DNA of 11,553 bases, from the NCBI GenBank assembly GCA_025963425.1, contig JAOPUQ010000231.1, positions 1 through 11,553 on the forward strand, in the 5' to 3' direction. Source of the stretch: Modestobacter sp. Lineage in GTDB: Bacteria > Actinomycetota > Actinomycetes > Mycobacteriales > Geodermatophilaceae. Position numbers and translations under genes: made by a program. The notes beneath the pieces were generated by a model. It was not told where the DNA came from and searched no databases. It was given only the letters and a program-made list of their open reading frames with translations. Positions 1-7,662 of this stretch are shown in pieces. The stretch's first letter is position 1. Each line of letters begins with the position of its first letter.

Positions 1-2
1 CT

Positions 3-398
3 CTGCTCGTCGGCGCCGGCGTGGGCGGCGGTGCCGTCGCACTGACCCGCGGCCCGGACGCCGGCGGGTCCGTGGTGGCCGAGACCGCGCTGGCCCCGCT
101 GCTCGGCAACCCCGCGTCGGGCTCGGCGACGGTGCGCGAGAACGGCGGGACCCGGGTCCTCGAGGTCGCCCTGGACGCCCCGCGCCTGGACGACGCCTAC
201 TACGAGGTGTGGCTGATGGAGAACGACGCGCAGCTGATGGTGCCGGTCGGCGTCCTGCACGCCGGCGACACCGAGCTTCCGCTGCCCGACGGCCTGGACC
301 TGGCGGCGTACCCGGTGGTCGATGTGTCGGTCGAGCCGCTGGACGGCCAGCCGACGCACTCGGGCGACTCGGTCGCCCGCGGCAAGCTCCAGGTCTGA
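3..398 (+). CDS. Anti-sigma factor, RskA family, C-terminal part (5' end outside window)
   Basis: About 131 residues are visible, in frame from base 3 to a TGA at 396-398; the start lies off the left edge. The first ~14 residues (LLVGAGVGGGAVAL) are hydrophobic and look like the end of a single transmembrane helix. The remainder matches the extracytoplasmic RskA C-terminal domain: a YYEVWLM motif, then VPVGVL, then VDVSVEPLDG, ending with HSGDSVARGKL. In this family an N-terminal zinc-binding domain (not visible here) holds an ECF sigma factor inactive at the membrane, and this outer domain receives the signal or is the target of regulated proteolysis. The gene is convergent with the catabolic operon and shares no sign of co-regulation with it; I treat it as the neighbouring locus that marks the operon's downstream border. 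Confidence 0.88.
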   Translation: MLVGAGVGGGAVALTRGPDAGGSVVAETALAPLLGNPASGSATVRENGGTRVLEVALDAPRLDDAYYEVWLMENDAQLMVPVGVLHAGDTELPLPDGLDLAAYPVVDVSVEPLDGQPTHSGDSVARGKLQV

Positions 399-471
399 CC
401 GGGCGGGCCCCTTCCCCAGGCAGAGGAGGCGTTCCTCCCACTGTCGGGCGCAGAACTGGGTGGACAGCTTC
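399..471. other. Convergent intergenic gap with short GC hairpin
   Basis: These 73 bases separate the stop of the anti-sigma factor (398) from the TAG stop of the amidohydrolase (474-472). A 5-bp stem with a 4-base loop is visible (GGAGG at 425-429 pairing with CCTCC at 434-438). It has no T-run on either side. It could contribute to bidirectional termination, but the stem is short and this is a weak call. Nothing else is seen in the gap. Confidence 0.35.
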
Positions 472-1851
472 CTATGCCTGGGGCAGCGCGGCCTGCATCC
501 GCCCCGACAGCTTCCGGTGGACGGCGAGCTGCTCGTCCAGCCCGGGGTGCACCGGGACGCCGTCCTCGACGACGAACCGGCCCCCGACCACGGTGTGCCG
601 CGCCGCCACCGGCCCGCACCGCAGCCAGGCCTCGACCGGGTCCGAGAGCGCTCCGGCGAAGCGCACGCCCTCCAGTGACCACACCGCCAGGTCGGCGCAG
701 GCGCCCACCGACAGCTGGCCGATCTCCCCGGCCCGGCCCAGGCAGGCCGCCCCGCCGTGGGTGGCGATCTCCAGCGCATCCCGGGCGGACATCGCGGCCG
801 CGCCGTGCCGGAGCTTGCCCTGCAGCATCGCGGTGCGCGCCTCCAGCCACAGCGACGCGGAGTCCGCCGAGGCGGAGCCGTCCACCCCCAGCCCGACCGG
901 GGCGCCGGCGGCCCGCAGCTCGGCGACCGGGGCCAGCCCGCTGCCCAGGATCATGTTCGAGGACGGGCAGTGCGCGGCCCCCACCCGCGCCGCGCCCAGC
1001 CGGGTGATCTCGCCGGCGTCCGGCCACACCACGTGCGCCAGCCAGGTCCGGTCGGTCAGCCAGCCCACGTCGGCCAGGTAGTCGACCGGTCGGCGGCCGA
1101 ACGTCTCCAGGCAGAAGGCGTCCTCGTCCTGCGTCTCGCACAGATGGGTGTGCAGGCGGACGTCGAGGGTCTCGGCCAGCTCGGCGGTGCGGCGCATCAG
1201 CGACGTGGAGACGCTGAACGGCGAGCAGGGGGCCAGCGCGATCCGGGTCAGCGCGGTGGCCGACCGATCGTGGTGGGCCTGCACCAACCGGGTCGAGTCG
1301 GCGAGGATCTCGTCGTCGTCCTGGACCACCGAGTCCGGGGGCAACCCGCCATCCTTGACCGACAGCGACATCGAGCCGCGGGTCGGATGGAACCGGACGC
1401 CGAGCTCGCCGGCGGCGGCCACCTCGGCGCTGATCAGGTCGCCGCCCCCGCGCGGGTGCACGTAGAGATGGTCGGTGCTGGTGGTGCAGCCCGACAGCGC
1501 CAGCTCGGTGAGGCCGACGTAGGCGCTCACGAACGCGGCCTCCTCGTCCAGCCGGGCCCACAGCGGGTAGAGGGTGACCAGCCAGTCGAAGAGGCCGCCG
1601 GTGAGCGCGGGGGCGTAGGCGCGGGTGAGGTTCTGGTAGAGGTGGTGGTGGGTGTTCACCAGCCCGGGGGTGACCAGGCAGCCGCGGGCGTCGACCCGGC
1701 GGGTGGCCTCCGGCGGCGGGTCGGCCGGACCGCCGACGCCGCTGACCACGCCGTCGGTGACCGCCACCCACCCACCGGCGATCTCACGACGGGCGTCGTC
1801 GACGGTGGCGATCAGCTCGGCGTCGTGCACGAGCAGGTCCGCGGTCTGCAC
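472..1851 (-). CDS. Amidohydrolase-superfamily deaminase, 8-oxoguanine deaminase/AtzB-like
   Basis: A 459-residue metal-dependent hydrolase of the TrzA/AtzB branch, whose members remove ammonia or an amine from a nitrogen-heterocycle carbon. Metal-site motifs, numbered from GTG 1851: HHH at 68-70 in NTHHHLYQNLTRA, HTHLCE at 234-239, H273 in LAHVV, and D324 in GVDGSASAD. HHHLYQNLTRA followed by LFDWLVTLYPLWARL closely resembles 8-oxoguanine deaminases as I remember them. The GTG at 1929 overlaps the nicE stop and would add 26 residues rich in Gly, Pro and Arg, but it has no ribosome site and its leader spans a hairpin. GTG 1851 has CAGGA at 1863-1859, seven bases upstream, and gives a family-like N-terminus (VQTADLLVHDAEL). 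It is the last gene of the operon. Its role in pyridine breakdown is unknown: it may deaminate an amino-heterocycle feeding the pathway, or belong to purine salvage. Confidence 0.85.
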   Translation of the reverse strand: MQTADLLVHDAELIATVDDARREIAGGWVAVTDGVVSGVGGPADPPPEATRRVDARGCLVTPGLVNTHHHLYQNLTRAYAPALTGGLFDWLVTLYPLWARLDEEAAFVSAYVGLTELALSGCTTSTDHLYVHPRGGGDLISAEVAAAGELGVRFHPTRGSMSLSVKDGGLPPDSVVQDDDEILADSTRLVQAHHDRSATALTRIALAPCSPFSVSTSLMRRTAELAETLDVRLHTHLCETQDEDAFCLETFGRRPVDYLADVGWLTDRTWLAHVVWPDAGEITRLGAARVGAAHCPSSNMILGSGLAPVAELRAAGAPVGLGVDGSASADSASLWLEARTAMLQGKLRHGAAAMSARDALEIATHGGAACLGRAGEIGQLSVGACADLAVWSLEGVRFAGALSDPVEAWLRCGPVAARHTVVGGRFVVEDGVPVHPGLDEQLAVHRKLSGRMQAALPQA

Positions 1852-1858
1852 GGGGGCA

Positions 1859-1863
1859 TCCTG
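1859..1863 (-). promoter_or_regulatory. Ribosome binding site for the amidohydrolase
   Basis: The minus strand reads CAGGA, seven bases before GTG 1851-1849. The alternative GTG at 1929 has no purine-rich site upstream. This decides the start in favour of 1851. Confidence 0.55.
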
Positions 1864-1887
1864 CCGACCGGATGGAACGGTCGTGCG

Positions 1888-1923
1888 TCCGGTGGGCCCG
1901 GCCGGTCGGCCGGACCCACCGGA
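1888..1923 (-). terminator. Strong 17-bp hairpin between nicE and the amidohydrolase (terminator/attenuator-like)
   Basis: The arms at 1888-1904 and 1907-1923 are inverted repeats of 17 bases with a single mismatch (1897 against 1914). In the minus-strand transcript that mismatch becomes a G·U wobble, so the RNA stem is effectively continuous, with about 16 stable pairs closing a small loop. It begins just 3 bases after the nicE stop codon (1928-1926). No U-run follows it, so it may be a U-less actinobacterial terminator, a partial attenuator lowering expression of the last gene, or a 3'-end stabiliser of the upstream mRNA. The stem is certain; its function is inferred. Confidence 0.6.
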
Positions 1924-1925
1924 GG

Positions 1926-2735
1926 TCACAGCGCGCCGGTCAGCAGCCGGCCGGCGCCTGGGATGGCCGGGGTGTGGCCCAGCGCCCGCAGCACCTCGTA
2001 GGTCGTGGCCGTCGCCGCGGTGACCACCGGCAGCCCCAGCTCGTCCTCGACCCGCTGCACGGCGGCCAGCGAGGGCATCTGCACGCAGGCCGAGAGCACG
2101 ATCGCCTGGGCGCCGTCCCGCTGCAGACCGCGGGCGATCGCCGGCAGCCCCTCGGGGTCCAGCCGCCCCACGGCCAGGTTGTCCGGCACCTCGAGGGCCA
2201 CGGCGTCGACGACCTCGACCCCCTCGGCCTCGATGTACTCGCGCACCATCTGGGTCAGCGGGGCCATGTACGGGGTGACCATGGCGACCCGGTGCGCGCC
2301 GATCGCCTGCAGCGTGCGCACCAGGGCACCGGCGCTGCTGACCACCTCAGCCGGGTGCCCGTTGGCCCGCGCCGCCTCGGCGATGACCTGCTCGGACTCC
2401 TTGTGCGCGCCCGGCCCCTGCGCCATGACGGCGACCAGGCAGGCGTAGGCGATCACGTCGACGTCGGCGTCGGACACCGCGGTGGCGCAGTCGGCGGCCT
2501 TGCCGACCATCGCGGCCAGCTCCTCCTTGTTCACCTGCTTCATCCCCGCGCGGGCCGCGTGGAACGTGTAGCGGTGCCCGGTGGCCTCGCTCTGCCGGCG
2601 GAACAGCTCCGGCAGCTCGGTCTCCATGGTCGTGTTCGAGCTCGGCACGATCAGGCCGATGCGCGAGGAGTTCGTCGGCTTCGGCGCCGGGGTGTCCTCG
2701 CAGGCAACGGCGTCCGTGCTCAGGTCGGTGCTCAT
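1926..2735 (-). CDS. nicE: Maleate cis-trans isomerase (Asp/Glu racemase superfamily)
   Basis: A 269-residue cytosolic enzyme that converts maleate to fumarate, the last step that delivers pyridine carbon to the TCA cycle. The signature IGLIVPSSNTTMETE (26-40) is typical of maleate isomerases. The two catalytic cysteines are C99 (in AYACLVA) and C217 (in LSACVQMPSL). They are 118 residues apart, the same separation as Cys76 and Cys194 of the Nocardia farcinica enzyme as I recall it. The N-terminus is about 20 residues longer than in family members. The ATG at 2735 overlaps the molybdopterin-subunit stop by one base (TGATG), and GGAGGAG lies at 2752-2746, ten bases upstream. Hydantoin racemase and arylmalonate decarboxylase are relatives, but the signature and the NicX/NicD neighbours favour maleate isomerase. 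Confidence 0.93.
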   Translation of the reverse strand: MSTDLSTDAVACEDTPAPKPTNSSRIGLIVPSSNTTMETELPELFRRQSEATGHRYTFHAARAGMKQVNKEELAAMVGKAADCATAVSDADVDVIAYACLVAVMAQGPGAHKESEQVIAEAARANGHPAEVVSSAGALVRTLQAIGAHRVAMVTPYMAPLTQMVREYIEAEGVEVVDAVALEVPDNLAVGRLDPEGLPAIARGLQRDGAQAIVLSACVQMPSLAAVQRVEDELGLPVVTAATATTYEVLRALGHTPAIPGAGRLLTGAL

Positions 2736-5185
2736 CAGTAGCCAACTCCTCCGTCGGGCAGGTCACCGGGGGTGGGGGTGAGGTGGTCGTCAGGATCCTC
2801 GGATGCGGCACGGTCCGCGAGGGCCCGCCAGACGGCCTCCGGGGTGATCGGGAGACTGCTCAGCTCCACGCCGAAGTCGGCGAGGGCGTCGCAGATGGCG
2901 TTGGCGACCGCCGCGCCGGGCGGGATGGTGCCCACCTCGCCCACGCCGCGGATGCCGAAGGGCGTCACCGGGGACGCCACCTCCGTGTGCAGCAGTTCCA
3001 GCGGCGGCAGGTCCGCGGCCGTCGGCACGAAGTAGTCGAGCATCGAGCCGTTGACCAGCTGGCCGGTGTCGCCGTCGTAGCGCAGCTCCTCGGTGAGCGC
3101 CGCGCCGAAGCCCTGGGCCAGCGCGCCCCGGACCTGTCCCTCGACGACCGTCGGGTTCACCACCGTGCCCGCGTCGTGCACCAGCACGAACCGCTCGACG
3201 TCGAACTCCCCGGTCAGCGGGTCGACCGACACCAGGGCCGCCGCGGTCCCGAACGAGTAGGCGGCATCGGACGGTTCGAAGTGGGACGTCGCCTCCAGGC
3301 CGGGGTCCTCCCCCGGGGGGATGCCCTGGCCGGTGATGGCGGTGGTGAAGACCTCGGCGAGCGGCACCTGCACCCCCTCGTCGTCCCGGTGGCGGACGAC
3401 GGGGCCGGCGATCTCCAGGACCGCGGCGTCGGCCCCCAGCCGAGCGGCGGCCAGCCGCAGGGTCTTGGCCGCCAGCTCCTCAGCCGCTTCCTTGAGCGCG
3501 CCGGCCGCGGCGATCATCGTCCGCGAGGCGAACGCGCCGGTGTTCAGCGGCGAGGCGCCGGTGTCTCCGGCGTGCACCTTGACGGCCGCATAGTCGATGC
3601 CGAAGACGTCGCTGACCACCTGGGCGAACGCCGTCTCAGCACTCTGCCCCATGGTCGACACCCCGGTGTAGAGGTCGATGCCCCCCGACCGGTTGGCCCG
3701 CAGCGTGACGCTCTCGTGCGCGCCGAACTGCGACCCGCGCCGGGCCAGGAAGCGGGCACTGGCGTAGCCGGTGCGTTCCACGAAGGAGGAGAACCCGATG
3801 CCGGCCAGCCGGCCGTCCGCCCGGGGCACCCGGCCGGCAGCGCGGTGCGCCGACCAGCCGATGGCCTCGGCGGCCATCCGCAGGCAGCGCTCGTAGTCAC
3901 CGCTGTCATAGACCGCCCCGGTGGGGTTCTTCCACGGCAGATCCTGCTGCTTGACCATGTTCTGGGCGCGCAGCTCCACGGGGTCGCGGTCCAGCCGGCG
4001 GGCCAGGGTGTCCATCAGCCGCTCGTAGGCGAAGTTCACCTCGGGCTGACCGTAGCCGCGGTAGGCCCCGACCGGCGTCTTGTTGGTCAGCGTCACCCGC
4101 CGCTCGGCGTAGCCGTCCTCGACGCGGTACGGCCCGTTGAGGACGACGCTGGACAGCTGCGCGGAGCCGAACGGGGAGTTCCAGCCGCCGATGTCGGTGG
4201 CGTAGACGTCGGTCATCGCCAGGATCCGGCCCGAGGCGTCGGCGGCGATCCGGTAGTCGTGCACGGACTCGCGGGCATGGGTGCTGGCCCGGAAGTGCTC
4301 GGCCCGGTCCTCGACCCACTTGACCGGACGCCGCAGCGCCATGGCGTGCAGGCTGGCCAGCACGTCCTCCGGGAACACGCCCAGCTTCAGGCCGAAACCG
4401 CCGCCGACGTCGGAGGCGACGGCCCGGACGTCGCTCTCGGTCAGCCGCAGCGTCTCGGCCAGCTGCTTGCGGATCAGGTGCGGCACCTGGGTCGAGACGT
4501 GCACGGTGAGCTCCCGCGCACCGGGCCGCCACTCGGCGACGACGGCCCGCGTCTCCATCGGGAGCGCGGTCACCCGGTTGATCCGGAACCGGCCCTCGAC
4601 CACGACGTCGGCCTCGCGCATGCGCGCCTCGGGATCGCCGCTGCCGTCGGAGTTGGCCGCCAGCAGGTTGGAGTTCAGCACCGAGGGGTGCAGCACGGGC
4701 GCGTCCGGCTCCAGTGCTGCGAGGACGTCGACCACGTGCGGCAGCGGCTCGTACTCGACGTCGATGAGCTCGAGGGCGTCCTCGGCGACGTGCCGGCTGG
4801 TGGCGGCGACACTGACCACCGGCTGCCCCTCGTGGGTGGCCACGTCCTGGGCGAGCGCGTAGTAGGGCAGCGCCGGCGCGCCGGGCACCGGGCGCAGCAC
4901 GGTCAGCGGCTCGGTCGCCGCCCGGACGTCGGCGCCGACGAGCACGTGCTTGACGCCGTCCAGGGCCCAGGCGCGGGAGGCGTCCACCCGGACGACCCGG
5001 GCGTGCGGGTACGGGCAGCGCCCGACGGCCATGTGCAGCAGGTACGCCGGTTCGACGTCGTCGGTGAACCGCCCGTCGCCGCGGAGCAGCCGGTCGTCCT
5101 CCTTGCGCAGCACCGACGTGCCGATGACCCCGCGCGGCGTCGCCGTGGCGTCGTCGGCCGGCAGCGGTCGTTCCAGGGTGGTCAC
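2735..5185 (-). CDS. Molybdopterin-binding large subunit of an N-heterocycle hydroxylase (xanthine dehydrogenase family)
   Basis: An 816-residue catalytic subunit that should hydroxylate an electron-poor ring carbon next to nitrogen, taking oxygen from water. Visible motifs: the N-terminal a/b-hammerhead domain from about residue 20 to 130, GGGFG at 261-265, the active-site loop AYRGYGQPE at 374-382, MGQSAET at 512-518, and the catalytic glutamate E750 in GVGEVGTIPPG. CO dehydrogenase CoxL has a cysteine-bearing AYRCSFR loop; that cysteine is absent here, so it is not a CO dehydrogenase. No cytochrome c domain follows, unlike Pseudomonas NicB. The GTG start at 5185 overlaps the 2Fe-2S gene stop (GTGA) and has GGGAGG at 5197-5192, six bases upstream. 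The frame stays open further upstream, but that part is antisense-like sequence covering the 2Fe-2S gene. The substrate is inferred from context to be a hydroxypyridine, with 2,5-dihydroxypyridine as product. Confidence 0.93.
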   Translation of the reverse strand: MTTLERPLPADDATATPRGVIGTSVLRKEDDRLLRGDGRFTDDVEPAYLLHMAVGRCPYPHARVVRVDASRAWALDGVKHVLVGADVRAATEPLTVLRPVPGAPALPYYALAQDVATHEGQPVVSVAATSRHVAEDALELIDVEYEPLPHVVDVLAALEPDAPVLHPSVLNSNLLAANSDGSGDPEARMREADVVVEGRFRINRVTALPMETRAVVAEWRPGARELTVHVSTQVPHLIRKQLAETLRLTESDVRAVASDVGGGFGLKLGVFPEDVLASLHAMALRRPVKWVEDRAEHFRASTHARESVHDYRIAADASGRILAMTDVYATDIGGWNSPFGSAQLSSVVLNGPYRVEDGYAERRVTLTNKTPVGAYRGYGQPEVNFAYERLMDTLARRLDRDPVELRAQNMVKQQDLPWKNPTGAVYDSGDYERCLRMAAEAIGWSAHRAAGRVPRADGRLAGIGFSSFVERTGYASARFLARRGSQFGAHESVTLRANRSGGIDLYTGVSTMGQSAETAFAQVVSDVFGIDYAAVKVHAGDTGASPLNTGAFASRTMIAAAGALKEAAEELAAKTLRLAAARLGADAAVLEIAGPVVRHRDDEGVQVPLAEVFTTAITGQGIPPGEDPGLEATSHFEPSDAAYSFGTAAALVSVDPLTGEFDVERFVLVHDAGTVVNPTVVEGQVRGALAQGFGAALTEELRYDGDTGQLVNGSMLDYFVPTAADLPPLELLHTEVASPVTPFGIRGVGEVGTIPPGAAVANAICDALADFGVELSSLPITPEAVWRALADRAASEDPDDHLTPTPGDLPDGGVGY

Positions 5186-5760
5186 TGCGTGCCTCCCGGG
5201 CAGCCGGTGGCCGGGGCCTCGTCGGTGGCCGTCCGGGCGGACCCGGCGAACCAGTTCTCGATGGCCGTGACGATGTTCTCGTAGCCCGTGCACCGGCAGA
5301 GCACCCCGGCGATCTCCTCGCGGATCTCGGCCCGGGACGGGCAGCCCCCCTGGTAGCCCAGCGCGGTGGCGGTCATCAGGAAGCCCGGCGTGCAGAAGCC
5401 GCACTGCAGGGCGTGCGCCTCCTTGAACGCCTGCTGCAGCGGGTCGAGCCGGTCGTCGGCGGCCAGCGACTCGACGGTCTGCACGTTCCGGCCGTCGAGC
5501 TGGCAGGCGAGCATCAGGCAGGACTTGACCGCCTCGCCGTCCACCACGATCGTGCACATTCCGCAGGAGCCCTGCTCGCAGCCCACGTGCGTGCCGGTCA
5601 ACCCCAGCCGCTGCCGCAGGAAGTCCGCGGCGTGCAGCCGCGGCGGCACGCTCGCCGTCACGGCGTCCCCGTTCACCGTCGTCGTGAGCTCCACCAGCAG
5701 CTCGGTCGCGGCCGGTGTCGGGAGTGCCGTCGGGTGCGCTGTCATCGGAGAGGCGGTCAC
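5182..5760 (-). CDS. 2Fe-2S small subunit of the molybdenum hydroxylase
   Basis: A 192-residue electron-transfer subunit with two iron-sulfur clusters. The N-terminal ferredoxin-like cluster uses C61, C66, C69 and C81 (GCEQGSCGMCTIVVDG, then SC). The C-terminal helical cluster uses C120 and C123 (QCGFCTPGF) and C155 and C157 (CRCTGY). These are the canonical eight cysteines of CoxS/QorS/NdhS-type subunits, which pass electrons from the molybdenum centre to FAD. The GTG at 5760 overlaps the nicX stop by four bases (GTGA). An ATG at 5745 would give 187 residues; neither start has a clear ribosome site, and I keep 5760 because overlap starts are the rule here. The first ~20 residues are Ala/Pro/Thr-rich and precede the usual domain start. 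Genes for the FAD and SRPBCC partners are not adjacent; they lie upstream beyond nicX, nicD and the HD gene. Confidence 0.94.
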   Translation of the reverse strand: MTASPMTAHPTALPTPAATELLVELTTTVNGDAVTASVPPRLHAADFLRQRLGLTGTHVGCEQGSCGMCTIVVDGEAVKSCLMLACQLDGRNVQTVESLAADDRLDPLQQAFKEAHALQCGFCTPGFLMTATALGYQGGCPSRAEIREEIAGVLCRCTGYENIVTAIENWFAGSARTATDEAPATGCPGGTQ

Positions 5761-6803
5761 CGGCGGGTGGCCGGGCGCATCTCCGGGACGGTCAGCTCAC
5801 CGGCGTCGACGATCAGCTGGTCGTCGAGGTAGAGGCTGCAGCCGCGCATCGGGATGTCGAAGTGGCAGGGGGTGTCGTTGGGGCCACCGAGCTCGTTGTT
5901 CGGGCCGATGGAGAACATGACGTTGCCGTAGAAGGACCGCAGCTCCATGCCCATGCCGCCGCCGAACTGGGTCAGGCCGTGCCAGTGGGCCCGCTCGTCC
6001 AGGCCCCAGCCGACGTGGGACATGCCGTAGCCGCGGGGGTCGTCGAAGCTCCTGATGTAGGAGCTGAGCAGGTCGGCGTCCAGGCTGGACTGCCCGTTGA
6101 CGCCGCGGATGTCCCGGATGAACCCGGCCTCGATGGTGAGCACGACGGGCGTCTGCACGTAGGTGTTGAACGGCAGCAGCACGTCACCGGGGGACAGCAC
6201 GATCTGTCCGTCCACGCCGTCGTCGGCACCGCCGGTGAACACGAACGCGGCCGGCCAGTGGTCCCAGCGCCCGGGGGTGTCGGTGAAGCCGTACTCGCTC
6301 ACGGTCGGGTAGACGCCCAGCCGGTAGGTCACGTCGGTGCCCGCCGGGCTGGTGATCCGCATGGTCTGCGCCTTGGCCAGGAGCTCGGCGCCGATCTCGA
6401 CCCGCTCGCGCAGTTCCCGGGTGGGCATGAGGCGGGCCAGCAGCGGCGCGGGCTCCACGGCGGTGAGGATGCGGGTGCCCGCGTCCTGGATGGCGAACTG
6501 CTCCTTGCTGAACAGCAGGAAGGTCAGGTCCACCACCATGTCCGCGGCCTGCAGGGCCTGCACGGCCAGCGGGTTGGTGGCCAGCCCGGACTCACCGACG
6601 GCCCAGGCGCCCTTCGCCGAGGCCGGCGCGGGCAGCCGCATGTGGTAGGTCGAGGCGCCCAGCTGCTGTGCCGCCCAGAGGAACGCATCGGCGTACTCGC
6701 CGCGCTCGGCACCCCGGGAGAGCACCGCGACGGTCTCCCCCTCGTGCACCGCGGAGAGCTTCAGCTGCTGCAGGCAGATGTCGTTGAACAGGTTCTGGTC
6801 CAT
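5757..6803 (-). CDS. nicX: 2,5-dihydroxypyridine 5,6-dioxygenase
   Basis: A 348-residue Fe(II) extradiol-type dioxygenase built on an aminopeptidase-like fold. It opens 2,5-dihydroxypyridine to N-formylmaleamate. NicX of Pseudomonas putida, as I recall it, has an iron motif H-X52-H-X-D (H265, H318, D320). Here H263 (YGMSHVGWGL) and H314-X-D316 (TPCHFDIP) form H-X50-H-X-D; the two missing residues fall in the loop between them. Other family-typical stretches are PGRWDHWPAAFVFT, LPFNTYVQTP, FYGNVMFSIGPN and LYLDDQLIVDAGE. I chose ATG 6803 over GTG 6809 because AGGAG at 6813-6809 lies five bases before the ATG but directly abuts the GTG. A 28-base gap separates it from nicD, the only clear spacer in the run apart from the one before the amidohydrolase. 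It implies that this operon's hydroxylase makes 2,5-dihydroxypyridine. Confidence 0.94.
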   Translation of the reverse strand: MDQNLFNDICLQQLKLSAVHEGETVAVLSRGAERGEYADAFLWAAQQLGASTYHMRLPAPASAKGAWAVGESGLATNPLAVQALQAADMVVDLTFLLFSKEQFAIQDAGTRILTAVEPAPLLARLMPTRELRERVEIGAELLAKAQTMRITSPAGTDVTYRLGVYPTVSEYGFTDTPGRWDHWPAAFVFTGGADDGVDGQIVLSPGDVLLPFNTYVQTPVVLTIEAGFIRDIRGVNGQSSLDADLLSSYIRSFDDPRGYGMSHVGWGLDERAHWHGLTQFGGGMGMELRSFYGNVMFSIGPNNELGGPNDTPCHFDIPMRGCSLYLDDQLIVDAGELTVPEMRPATRR

Positions 6804-6808
6804 GGTCA

Positions 6809-6813
6809 CTCCT
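6809..6813 (-). promoter_or_regulatory. Ribosome binding site of nicX
   Basis: The minus strand reads AGGAG, five bases before ATG 6803-6801. It overlaps the alternative GTG start at 6809, which is why the ATG is preferred. Confidence 0.65.
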
Positions 6814-6831
6814 GACTGAGGGGCGGACGGG

Positions 6832-7662
6832 TCAGTGCTGTTGGACGTGCGCGAGCAGGTGCGGTCGGACGACGTCCAGGAAGCCGTCGAGCTGGTCCCA
6901 CGGGACCATGTGGCCGGCGCCGGGGACGGAAACGATCTCGATGTCGGGGCGGGCGCGGCGCAGGTCGGCCACGGCCGGCAACGGCACCACCGGGCTGTCG
7001 CCCCCCCGGACGAGCACGACCGGCTGGGTCAGCTGCGCCCAGTAGGAGAAGAAGTCCTCGGTCTCGAAGCCCGCGTGGGTCTCGAGCACCGCGGTCTCGT
7101 CGCAGCTGGCCAGCACCTCGGCCCGCAGCTGGAGCTCCCGCTCGGGCCATGCGGGGTAGAAGCGGCGGACGGCCTCGGCGTCGGTGCCCTGCTGGGCCTC
7201 GTGCAGCTGCGTCAGGAACGCCTCCCGCGAGGTCGGGTAGGGCCCGCGGTCGGGCCCGGACGTCGGCGGGTCCACCAGGACCAGCAGCCCGTGGTCGGTG
7301 GGTGCGTGCAGGACGGCGTACGCCGCGGCGATCCGGGCGCCCATCGAGTGCCCGACCACCACCGGGTCGACCAGCCCGAGGGCGTCGACCAAGCCGGCGA
7401 CGTCGGCCGCGTAGTCGGTCAACCGGTACTGCCCCGGCGCGGCGCGGTCGCTCTGTCCGCGGCCGCGGACGTCGGGCACGGTCACCCGGTAGCCGAGGTC
7501 GGCGAACAGGACCGCCAGGAAGTCCGCGGTCACCGCCGGGCTGGTGATCCCCGGCAGGAAGAGCAGGTCCCGGTGGCCCGGCTCGCCGTAGCGCAGCACC
7601 CGGTGGCGCAGCCCGTTCGCCTGGACCTCGACGCTCTCGCCGGCGATCTCCACGGTGGTCAT
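6832..7662 (-). CDS. nicD: N-formylmaleamate deformylase (alpha/beta hydrolase)
   Basis: A 276-residue alpha/beta hydrolase that releases formate from N-formylmaleamate to give maleamate. Visible parts: the oxyanion region LFLPGITSPA (34-43), VPDVRGRGQSD (62-72), the nucleophile elbow GHSMG with S106, D131 in LVLVDPP, and H251 in GAGHMVPWDQ. The Pseudomonas putida NicD triad is, as I recall, S101, D125 and H245; the near-constant offset of 5-6 residues supports orthology, including the unusual early position of the aspartate. The ATG at 7662 overlaps the HD-gene stop (ATGA), and AGGAGG at 7675-7670 lies seven bases upstream. The frame remains open 20 codons further upstream, into the HD gene, but that extension has no support. 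The family alone is broad; the specific call rests on the triad pattern plus nicX directly downstream. Confidence 0.9.
   Translation of the reverse strand: MTTVEIAGESVEVQANGLRHRVLRYGEPGHRDLLFLPGITSPAVTADFLAVLFADLGYRVTVPDVRGRGQSDRAAPGQYRLTDYAADVAGLVDALGLVDPVVVGHSMGARIAAAYAVLHAPTDHGLLVLVDPPTSGPDRGPYPTSREAFLTQLHEAQQGTDAEAVRRFYPAWPERELQLRAEVLASCDETAVLETHAGFETEDFFSYWAQLTQPVVLVRGGDSPVVPLPAVADLRRARPDIEIVSVPGAGHMVPWDQLDGFLDVVRPHLLAHVQQH

Noticed and set aside
757..2001. Long plus-strand open frame and a long second minus-strand frame over the amidohydrolase region
   Set aside because: Both lack domains and have shadow-like composition, whereas the chosen frame has complete amidohydrolase motifs.
2783..5284. 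Very long open frame on the plus strand, antisense to the molybdopterin subunit gene
   Set aside because: It is a by-product of extreme GC bias: it mirrors the real gene, has low-complexity Arg/Gly/His/Val-rich translation and shows no recognisable domain.
472..5760. Purine (xanthine/8-oxoguanine) catabolism as the main function
   Set aside because: The amidohydrolase and xanthine-dehydrogenase-like subunits would fit, but NicX, NicD and NicE in the same coupled operon specify pyridine ring breakdown.
2735..5760. Nicotinate dehydrogenase NicAB
   Set aside because: No cytochrome c domains are on the large subunit, a separate FAD subunit is present, and no 6-hydroxynicotinate monooxygenase is visible.
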